A stretch of 64,000 nucleotides of DNA, from NCBI GenBank assembly GCA_043228905.1, contig JBHGNT010000011.1, forward strand, positions 8,804,001 through 8,868,000. The letters run 5' to 3'. Origin of the DNA: Azolla caroliniana (taxonomy: Eukaryota > Polypodiophyta). Shown piece after piece: positions 1 through 8,637 of this stretch. Positions within the stretch are counted from its first letter, which is position 1. Every line of letters starts with the position of its first letter. The notes under the pieces were generated by a model. That model saw only the letters and a program-made list of their open reading frames with translations, ran no database searches and was not told the origin of the DNA. The translations under genes were made by a program, and so were the position numbers.

Positions 1-1268
1 ACATCTGCGGATTGTAATTTCATAACATGAAAGTCAAGCTTCTCCAAATAAGTATCTATTTGAATTGGCAGTTGACAAACAATGCCACTGATGTATTGAA
101 CGTTTCCATTTGCCATGTGAACTTGATAGATATGATCACTTGCGTTTATGTGGAGCTCCATTTGCTGCACAAAGTGATCATTAAGAAAATTGTGAGAACT
201 ACCGGAATCAAACAAGAAATGTGCTTGTGTTCCATTGATATATCCGACTGCTCGGAGTAAATCATTAGATCCAAGTAAATGTGAAGGAAAAGTGCATTCA
301 CATAAACTTAAGTGATTGGTATGAACTTCAACAATATCAAAAGACTCACCTGTGTGACTCGTAGATTTGTCTTGAGGAGGGGTGTTCATTGACTTCCTCT
401 CAAGACGACGACAGGTATCCTTTGTGTGGCCCCGCTTCTTGCAATATGCACAGAAGAGGTTCGGTTTCTTTGAGTCGCGGTCAAGAGTGTCACTGGATTG
501 CTTACGTTTCCCAATGAACTTGACATTCGGAGTTTTGGTGAACTCAGGTTTATTGTGGTCTTTCTTGGAAGTCCTATGGTATCGCAGCACAATGTTGACG
601 GCTTCCTCGAAAGTTGTGGGGTCCTTGTCATGGACAATCCAATGATAATCCCCATTGGGAATACCATTCAAAAAACAAGCGACAAACCATTTCTCACCCG
701 TAAGTCCCGATTTTTGGATCTGGGTCCGAGCGTGATGCACATAATCCTCGAGAGAGGTAAATGGCTTACTAGACAATGTGAGCAAGTGTTGCGCTTGTTC
801 GGTTTGAGAAGGTGGCTGCAAGAATTGTTTCTTAAAAACATCAACGAAACCTTCCCAAGTTGTGGGTAAGTTTTTTGCGGTCCTTAGGCCACGCCACCAA
901 GCAGCAGCTCGGCCACCTAACTCACGACCGACATAACCAATTTTTACTGCATCGGGCTTGGGATGAAGCTCAAAGTGAGACTCCCAACTACCAAGCCAAG
1001 TGCTAATGGCCTCCTCGGTTCTTTCTTTCTTATCTCCCTTGAAAGGCGTGACTACGAAGGAAGGTTCACCTTCTTTCTTGGACTCAATAGTTAATTCTTG
1101 GAATTTCTTTTCCAATGCCATATTGGCCTGTCTCATTTCGGCCAATTGATTCAAGGTAGTAGTGAGCAATTGCTCAATAGTGATCTCAGCTTGTGTGCGA
1201 GATGCGGATTGGGGTTGAGAGGTCTCATTTGGAGAGATCGTTCCAACTGCGTTCAAAACTTGTTCCAT
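1..1268 (-). CDS. Gag-protease of chromovirus CHR1a (partial, open at the left edge)
   Basis: The frame starts at an ATG at 1268 and stays open to the window edge, about 422 codons with no stop seen. Residues 1-60 hold a short helical N-terminus. Roughly residues 85-230 form a Ty3 capsid-type Gag with motifs such as AAAWWRGL. A CCHC zinc knuckle, CAYCKKRGHTKDTC, lies near 435-475. The aspartic protease motif FLFDSGSSHNFL follows near 215-250, with DSGS rather than the commoner DSGA. Gag and protease share one frame, as usual in plant chromoviruses. The CHR1b copy of this region (58174-59433) is broken by stops and frameshifts, so CHR1a is the better-preserved Gag. Whether the rest of pol is intact cannot be seen. 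Confidence 0.88.
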   Translation of the reverse strand, partial: MEQVLNAVGTISPNETSQPQSASRTQAEITIEQLLTTTLNQLAEMRQANMALEKKFQELTIESKKEGEPSFVVTPFKGDKKERTEEAISTWLGSWESHFELHPKPDAVKIGYVGRELGGRAAAWWRGLRTAKNLPTTWEGFVDVFKKQFLQPPSQTEQAQHLLTLSSKPFTSLEDYVHHARTQIQKSGLTGEKWFVACFLNGIPNGDYHWIVHDKDPTTFEEAVNIVLRYHRTSKKDHNKPEFTKTPNVKFIGKRKQSSDTLDRDSKKPNLFCAYCKKRGHTKDTCRRLERKSMNTPPQDKSTSHTGESFDIVEVHTNHLSLCECTFPSHLLGSNDLLRAVGYINGTQAHFLFDSGSSHNFLNDHFVQQMELHINASDHIYQVHMANGNVQYISGIVCQLPIQIDTYLEKLDFHVMKLQSAD

Positions 1269-3092
1269 GATGCATGCTGTGGGTATGCAATAAAATAAGG
1301 AGGTTCAGAAAATACACAAGCAAAATGAATGCTTGAAATTTTGATTGAAATAACTTTATCCAAGAAAGTATCTCATGTCTTTACCCCTCTAGACATATGA
1401 GATGTGATTCGAGATCCGATAACTATGGTAACACTATGGTGTTTTAAAAACTATGGGGGAAAACATAGCTAAGATGTATTTCTCGGATCTCTATCTTGAG
1501 TAATCATGGCGGCTCCCCGAGGCTCAACCATGGTTCTTACATCAATGAAATTTCCTAGATAGCCTTATATTAATGCCAACCCATCATGTATTATATGGTC
1601 GAGAAAGTGTATTACGTGAAAAAACAAGTGCACTCACAAGTAATATTCTAGTCTTGCGAGCAATAAGCAAACGTGATGATAAAATGATAAAATAAGGCAC
1701 TACTCATAAGAGTTAAGTAGTGACGAAAACAAGGGTAAAAAAAAAGAACCCATGTGTTACCTACGAAAAAAACAATGTCACAAATAAATGGGAAGTGCAA
1801 GGTATGCACTTATACATCCCAATATGATTGTTATAACTTGCACAATTGTGACATAAGCCACAAATTGATACAAGTGATGACGGTGTTGTGCGCAAAGATG
1901 TAATACTCAAATCCATGAGTAAAACATCAATAAGGGAACTCATATGGTTTTACTCGTTTTCTAAGGCTTGATGATAAGAGTTAAACCTAGATGACCCGTT
2001 GAAAAAAAAATCGTTCAACAAGCCACTCCATACGAAAAAAATAGTCTACACGTAAAGGTTACATTAAAAATAAACGATGTAAATACTTTATACATGAAAA
2101 GGAAGTGGAAAAAGGAGAGTTAATTGTGGGCGGGTAAATAATAATTACTAGAAAATCATATAAGTGAAACAATACTTATGAAATTAAAATTTAATTAGAA
2201 TAATCAACAATTAGGTGTATGGAATCAAACATGCCCTAAGATACGAAACCCTAGGGTAGTTGACATGCACCTCCTCAAGACCACCACATATCCCTAGAAT
2301 CGGCCAAGTAATGGCGAATTAAAGAGGAAAGTGGCATAGGTAAGTGACATACACCTCGTCAAGGCCACATCATCCCTTAGAATCGGCCAATTGATGGCTA
2401 ATTAAAAAGGAAAGTGGCATATGTAAGCTACATATACCTTGTCAAGGCCACAACATCCCATAGAATCGGCCAATTGATGGCTAGTTAAAAAGGAAAGTGG
2501 CATATGTAAGCTACATATACCTTGTCAAGGCCACAACATCCCATAGAATCGGCCAATTGATGGCTTAATAGAGAGTAGAGTGGCATAGGTAGGCAACATA
2601 CACCTCGTCAAGGCCACATCATCCCTTAGAATCGGCCAAGTGATGGCTCAATAGAGGGGAAGAGTGGTATACTCAACATCATATGCAAAACGGCCATGAG
2701 ATAAGCGTGTGCGATTAGAGCAAACACGCTCGACCCAATGCACAAGAATAATTATTATCGTAAGAGTTCAAGAGAGGAGAGAGTGGGATATATATCGCAA
2801 TATGCAAAAGGCCATGAGTTGAGCGTGTGCGATTAGTTCAAACACGCTCGGCCCGATGCATAATAATAAGTAAAATCGTAGCGTAGTAGGAGGTAGAAAG
2901 AAAGAGAATAAAACGTAATACCAATTTGATTCAACCATAAAGAACGCATAATAGAAAAAGAGAAGAGATAAAAAAAGAAGAATACCGGGTTTAGAGTGTT
3001 GTTTTGATCCTGAGAAGAGCATGACGAGCCTTGTTAGATCCCCCTCGCTCACACGCAAAAAACATCAAAAAACAAAAAAATTGTTAGTAAAA
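1269..3092 (-). other. Non-coding 5' leader of CHR1a
   Basis: About 1.8 kb lies between the primer site and the gag ATG and contains no credible gene. It holds the 83-bp tandem array described separately. Motifs shared with the CHR1b leader (33734-34038 and 56771-58173), such as GGGTCGAGCGTG and the regions around 1800-1950, show that it belongs to the element. Short ORFs here, such as the one at 2768-3058, are not conserved as protein. Confidence 0.8.
2230..2665. repeat. 83-bp tandem repeat, about five copies, in the CHR1 leader
   Basis: The string TAGAATCGGCC recurs at 2295, 2378, 2461, 2544 and 2627, an exact spacing of 83 bp each time. Each unit also contains a GTGGCAT(A/T) segment and a CAAGGCCACA segment. 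The sister element CHR1b has the same array at about 56900-57140 with only three copies (anchors about 56939, 57022, 57105), so copy number varies within the family. Confidence 0.92.
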
Positions 3093-3104
3093 GCTCTGAT
3101 ACCA
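3093..3104 (-). promoter_or_regulatory. Primer binding site of CHR1a
   Basis: The minus strand reads TGGTATCAGAGC, complementary to the 3' end of plant initiator tRNA-Met. It is one base from the inner edge of the LTR. Confidence 0.9.
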
Positions 3105-3105
3105 C

Positions 3106-3576
3106 TGTTAAGAGTCTATTACTAATCAATAGACCAAATCAAGTAAAAAGGAAGAAAATAGATTGGATAGAAGAACCCGTTCCACCCGACCACCCCCGAG
3201 CTATGATCTAGACATAGCCAACCTACCATCGACGTCCCATACCGCCGGATATTAGGATGACTAATACCTTGGAAGAGATAAACACGATCGTCGAGACGAA
3301 AGCCTAGCCCGCACCACCGGTGTCTACGACAGCAGCCTTCCGACGTGATTCCTATGAGGGTAGCTAAGCCTCATATTTATACCTTTTCCTAGGCCCCTTG
3401 AATAGATGTGCCTTTCTAAAAGGCTCTCTATTCATTGGTTGTCTAAATCATGATAGTGCATGCACATATCATTCATTCTATCCAATCATTAGTCCCCTTT
3501 TTAATAATAGTGAACATACCCTTCACTAATGTAAATATTAGTGACCTACCCTCACCAACGTTATGTGTACATAACA
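3106..3576 (-). repeat. 5' LTR of CHR1a
   Basis: The 471-bp LTR begins TGTTATGT and ends TTAACA on the minus strand. It is collinear with both CHR1b LTRs (33248-33720 and 61791-62263). Its outer edge abuts GYP-A pol at 3577. Confidence 0.93.
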
Positions 3577-3577
3577 G

Positions 3578-4771
3578 ATCGCCAGTAAGGAAGCAACTCC
3601 ATTGTATGCGGAAAGCATCAACATGTTGGAGGGATTACCGGACGAGGAAGTTGAGCGGTACCTCGAGGAACACCCACGAATCGTCCCACTATTTGAGGTG
3701 GATATCACGACGGCAGTAGAACCGTACATTACGACGCCGGACGAACCAGACCAAGTGGCGATCCGGGAACTGCGATAAGCGCAGGAATCCCTAGAGAGGG
3801 AAATGACGATATCCCAGAGGGTAAAAGCATCCCAACTAGAGGAGGTGGACCTCGGCACAACAGACAAGCCCCGACCGGTAAATGTCGCAAAGGAATTGCC
3901 GAAGGAAGAAAAGAAGGCAATGATAGCATTATTAACAGAATTCAAGGATGTGTTCGCGTGGTCGTACGAAGACATGCGAGGGCTGGACCCCCAGCTCTAT
4001 CAGCACCAAATTCACCTAAGTACGGACGCGAAACCGATCGCTCAACGCAGGTATCGGATGAATCCGAATTATGCGGCGAAGGTGAAGGAGGAGATTGATA
4101 AGCTCCTTCGGGTCGGATTTATCCGACCGGTCAAGCAGGCAACCTGGCTGAGTCCGATAGTGGTGGTCCCGAAAAAGAACGGCAAAATCCGGGTATGCGT
4201 GGACTACCGAAAACTAAATGCCGCAACAGTGACCGATGCGTTTCCACTACCATTTACGGACGGGGTGTTAGATGCGGTAGCCGGCCACGAAGTTTACAGC
4301 TTCCTGGATGGATTTAGCGGCTACAACCAAATACGAATGAACCCGACCGACCAAGAGAAGACAGCGTTCGTTACGGAATGGGGAGTGTTCGTCGCGGTCG
4401 TGATGATGTTCGGACTAAAGACGGCTCCAACGACCTTTCAAAGGATAATAATGGAAATTTTCGGGGAATATATCCCCGGTTTTATGCAGGTCTTCCTTGA
4501 CGATTTCACGGTCTACAGCCGGCACGGAGAGCATCTCGATCACCTCCGGCTGTGCTTGGAGAAGTGCCGCGAGTACCGGTTGAGTCTGAACCCGGCAAAG
4601 TGCGTCTTTGGAGTGGCAAACGACAACTTACTAGGGCACGTGGTGAGTAAGGAAGGAATCACGGTAGATCCGGATAAAGTCAAGGCGATTCTCGAGGCAC
4701 CAGCACCAAATAACGCAAAGGCTTTAAGCCGGTTCCTCGGCCAAATAAGGTGGCATAGCCGGATGATACGG
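3578..4771 (+). pseudogene. GYP-A pol, protease linker and reverse transcriptase (first part)
   Basis: The frame reads from the CHR1a junction to the solo LTR with one in-frame stop, TAA at 3776-3778, where GYP-C has CAA. The RT core follows: WLSPIVVVPKKNG, VCVDYRKLNAAT, SFLDGFSGYNQI, MMFGLKTAPTTFQ and the catalytic QVFLDDF (an LDD variant of the usual YxDD). It breaks at codon Arg of RMIR (4769-4771) and resumes at 6124 with RHLADFATPLHT. Apart from the stop and the insertion the domain is well kept. It is about 80% identical to GYP-C by eye. Confidence 0.9.
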
Positions 4772-6122
4772 TGTCGTGTGAATCTTCACACACTATGTAA
4801 AAAAATAATGAAATAATTATTATAGATTAGATTAGTATCTTACTATAGAAAGATGGATATACTCAAGAGCTTCAAAACGTATTTTACTATATACAAAATG
4901 GAGAAATACATATCAAGTTATGTGAAAATAAAGTTTGAGAAGATAGGAAAATTAAAACTATCCCACATAGATAGGAAACTTAAGGCCCTGGCTATATAAG
5001 CACCTTGAGCTCCCTCATTCTTCATTTGTGCTAAGAGCACTTTGGCCATTTTGTCTTGATGGATGATGGTGGCCAAATTCCTTAAAACCGGAAATCGGCC
5101 GGTAAGCAAAACCGGAACGGGAACGGGTATGCAAACCGGAAACCGGCCGGCAAGCAAAACCGAAAACCGGCCGGTAAGCAAAACTGGAACCGGAATCGGC
5201 AAGCAAACCGGAACCGGCCGGCAAGCAAAACCGGAACCGGAACCGGCAAGCAAACCGGAACCGGCTGGCAAGCAAAACCGGAAACCGGTCGACAAGCAAA
5301 ACCGGAAACGGAACCGGCCGGCAAGCAAAACCGGAACCGGAACCGGTCGGCAAGCAAACCGGAACCGGAACCGGCAAGCAAACCGGAACCGGTCGGCAAG
5401 CAAAATCGGAACCGGAACCGACCGGCAAGCAAAATGGAACCGGCTACCGGACGATGTTGGACGCGGACGGACGAAAGATTGGATCATGCAACAAACTAAG
5501 TAAAGTGAAGAGAACTAAAGTAAAGGCCATGTGGACGCAAGCTACTAAAGAAGGGAGTGCATGGAAAAAGTAAAGGTCATGTGGACAGTCACATGCAACC
5601 AAAAGAAAAAGCTAGGCAACTAAAAGTAGAGGCCATGCAACAAAAAGTGAAAAGGCTATGATAAAGAGAGAACTCCATTTTTATTCCATTTTTTTTTTCC
5701 TACACTAGAATAGACTCTCCATATTATCTTAATTTTTCTTGTCCTTCTCAACTCTCTTATCTTAGGGAAGCGATAACACTCAAAAACCCTAAAATTCCCT
5801 ACGGAAGCCATAACACTCAAAAACCCTAATCTTCCCTACGGAAGCCATAATACTCGTATAACCTAATCCTAATCTTCCCTACGGAAGCCATATCTACCAA
5901 AACCCCTAATTTTTCTTTTCTATTAATCTTAGTAAACCTAAAACTTCTAAATCCCAATCTTGGGACATATTGTAATTTCCTTTTCCTTTCTTAATGAAAA
6001 TTATTAAATTTCTTCTTTCCGTTATTTGTTAAAAATATAAACGCACGAATGTGATTATCCTCTGGTCGGAGGCCCCAGGGTCCTGCCTCAAGTTCACGTA
6101 TCCTTGTCGTATTTTCGCGACA
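4772..6122 (+). repeat. 1.35-kb solo LTR of an unplaced LTR retrotransposon
   Basis: The insert splits GYP-A pol cleanly: deleting it joins the RT and RNase H frames. It begins TGTCG and ends CGACA, a perfect 5-bp terminal inverted repeat of TG...CA type. It is flanked by ACGG on both sides (4768-4771 and 6123-6126); the fifth base differs (T/A). A TATA box CTATATAAG lies near 4992-5000, and AT-rich sequence with AATGAAAA near 5992 could hold the poly(A) site. It contains a GGAACCGG minisatellite (5090-5455), and repeated AAACCCTAA-type telo-boxes at about 5780-5910. No coding domain was recognised. Orientation is inferred from the TATA box. A short non-autonomous element is the alternative. 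Confidence 0.78.
5090..5455. repeat. GGAACCGG/GCAAGCAAAACC minisatellite
   Basis: Degenerate short units built from AACCGG, GGCAAGCAAA and GGCCGG alternate for about 365 bp. Because no unit contains a stop, several frames on both strands stay open and give spurious Arg/Pro/Lys- or Phe/Cys-rich ORFs. It lies downstream of the solo LTR's TATA box, so it would sit in R/U5. Confidence 0.9.
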
Positions 6123-8178
6123 ACGGCACCTCGCAGACTTCGCTACACCATTACATACCACCGTACACAGGGTACCCTTCCTATGGGCGGAGACGGAGGA
6201 GGAAGCCTACCAAGCGTTGAAGGTTATGCTGTCGCAAGCTCCGGTGGTGCAACCGCCGGATTGGAGTAAAAGCTTTCACGTCTTCGTCGACGCGTCGGAC
6301 GTAGCAATCGGCAGCGTTCTGATGCAACTCACGGAGCCGAAATGGTACCGACCGGTGTGCTACGCAAGCCAGAAACTCTCAAAAGCCAAACGGAACTACT
6401 CTACGACGGAACGCGAGGCATTAGGAATGGTGTATAGTGTCACAAAGTACAGGCACTATCTGCCCGGAAGGAAGCTTTCCTTCCATGTCGACCATTCGGC
6501 ACTACTCTACCTGGTCTCGAAGGCATCCCTGACGGGAAAAATTGCACGATGGACACTGCTGTTACAGGAATTTGAATTCGACATTTTCCACCGACCCGGG
6601 GCGCAGCATGCGGTAGCGGACTACCTAAGCAGACTCGAATCCGGAGAAGCAGGGGACGGCGTCCAGGATGAGTTCCCTGACGCCGAGTTGTTCCGGATCA
6701 CGACGAAACCGGCAACGGATGCAACGGTAGCCGATGAAGACACGTGGCTAACTGAGATGCATCAGTTCCTAAGCACTGGAATACCCTCGGAGAACATGGA
6801 CTGCGATGAAAGGAAAAGGGTAGCAGTAAGAAGCAGACATTTCTGCTTGGTTGGAGACACCCTCTATCACAAGGGGGCAGATGGCATCTGGAGACGAGCA
6901 GTGCGGAGCGATGAGAAGGATTTAATCCTCAGGGAAGCCCACTGTGGAATTGCCGGCGGGCATTATGCCGGCGACGCAACCGCTCGGAAAATATGGCAGA
7001 GCGGACTGTGGTGGCCCACCACCCTAAAAGATGCCATGAAGTATAGCAGAGAATGCGATTTGTGTCAACGACTGGGCCAACCCACGGAGCAGGCCCGAAT
7101 GCCACACCACCCGGTCTTGCCATTGGAACCGTTTCAAAAGTGGGGTTTGGACTTTGTCGGTCCCTTCAAGCCACCGGCAATGCGAACTGGAAATCGGTAT
7201 GTCATAGTGGCGACCGACTATTGCACCAAATGGGTAGAAGCAAAGGCGTTACGGGACAACACGGCCGCGTCCACGGCAAAGTTTCTGTACGAGTGCATAT
7301 GGTGCCGGTATGGATGCCCGATCGAGCTTATAAGTGACCAAGGAGGACATTTTCTCGGGCAGGTAGTAGAAAGCCTGACGTCATTTTATGTGGTGGTACA
7401 TAAAAGGAGTACTCCCTACTACCCTCAAGCCAGTGGACTAGCGGAATCAACGAACAAAACTCTACAGAACATCCTACGAAAAATCGTCAACGAGAACCGG
7501 ACCGACTGGGATACGAAATTGCAATGCGTGCTATGGGCGTACCGAACAACGTACAAAACCAGCATCCGGACAACCCCGTTCCGACTAGCATTCGGTTTAG
7601 AAGCGGTCATGCTGGTAGAGTTCCAGATCCCCGGCTTACGGATCCAGGTAAAGGAGCGCTTAAGTGAGAAGGAGTCCGAACGAATCCGGCTGGCGACGTT
7701 GTTGGAATTAGAAGAAAACCGAATAGCCAGCTTACTACAACTCGAACTGGAGCAAAGGAGGAGAAAAGCTTTTGTGGACCGACACCGGTGTGGCAACGAA
7801 AAGGAGTTCGAAGTCGGGAAACCGGTGCTACTATTCCAGACACGGATGGGGAACATGCCGGGAAAGTTGCGGTTTCGGTGGACCGGACCGTTCTGGATCA
7901 CCAAGGAGTACAATGGGTCGTATCAGCACGGCACGTTGTCTGGAGATGTCATCAGTAAGTGGGCAAATGGGTTTCGGCTAAAGCCGTATAAGGGAAATAT
8001 GCCAGCCAACCCGTTCAAGCAAAACCCGGAAATCCGGCAAGATGAGGAACCGACACCGACAGACGCCGCTGAAGATATCCGAACCGAGGGAGAACCGACA
8101 CCGACAGACGCTGCTGCAGATATCCGGATCGAGGAAGAACCGACACCGATACTGACAAAGACTATCCTGGAAAACTGA
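6123..8178 (+). pseudogene. GYP-A pol, RNase H and integrase (second part)
   Basis: The frame is open from the solo LTR to a TGA at 8176-8178. RNase H: HVFVDASDVAIG, then STTEREALGMVYS and VDHSALLYL (about 6270-6640). Integrase: an HHCC finger with HCGIAGGHYAG and CDLCQR (about 6930-7075), then a DDE core with LDFVGPF (7147), SDQGGHF (7333) and GLAESTNK (7438), so all three acidic residues are present. A C-terminal GPF/WITKEY module follows. There is no chromodomain; instead the tail has a 16-residue repeat around EEPTPTDAA (8040-8150). The domains look intact, but the gene as a whole is dead because of the upstream insertion and stop. Confidence 0.9.
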
Positions 8179-8637
8179 CAGAAGGATTCGGTATCAGCGC
8201 GAACCAACCCGAACAATTCGGGGGGGACCAGAAAATGACGTGGTCCAAACAAACAGAAGAAAAAAATAAAAAAAAATAAAAAAAATCATAGTAGTGATGG
8301 GGAGATTACAAGAGGTGGGAGCGCCACCATGCAACGAAGAGGCGCCATGCAGTAAAGAAGGACGTCCGCGTACTTGCTATTTAAAGCATGGAACGTGGGC
8401 ACTCACACGCGGCAAGCAAGAAAGGACATACTAATTATGGCGGGAGATGAACATGCGCGGGAAACGAAAAAGGGCGGCTCGAGGCAAAAGCCACTATATA
8501 AGACACAGGCCTGCGAAGGACTTACTTTTTACAAATTTTCCTACACACAGGCGCAGAAGCACAGAAGAGCGATCCGACGCACAGTGCACATACAGCCCGA
8601 TCCCGAACAACAGACAACAAAAGAAGAAGTCGAACCA
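8179..8637 (+). promoter_or_regulatory. Pol-aORF spacer with a candidate internal promoter
   Basis: About 460 bp separate the pol stop from the aORF ATG. It contains a TGACGTGG box (about 8235), an A-rich run (8250-8290), TGCTATTTAAAGCATGG (about 8376) and a good TATA box CACTATATAAGACA (8492-8505), about 135 bp before the ATG. GYP-B preserves the last two motifs at equivalent distances (TATA at 49181-49193, ATG at 49048). Conservation suggests a separate transcript for the aORF; this is inference. Confidence 0.6.

Larger units (their letters stand above)
1..3576 (-). mobile_element. CHR1a, 5' half of a Ty3/gypsy chromovirus
   Basis: Reading right to left it has a 5' LTR, a tRNA-iMet-type primer site, a long non-coding leader with tandem repeats, and a gag-protease frame that runs off the left edge. 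It is the same family as CHR1b (33248-62263): the LTRs are 471 and 473 bp with the same ends, and Gag is collinear. It interrupts the pol gene of GYP-A at 3576/3577. The 3' half and the second TSD lie outside the window. The chromodomain is not visible in this copy and is inferred from CHR1b. Confidence 0.9.

Noticed and set aside
4918-5503. Overlapping ORFs of 116-189 codons on both strands
   Set aside because: They are produced by the stop-free GGAACCGG minisatellite; composition is repetitive and no domain is visible.
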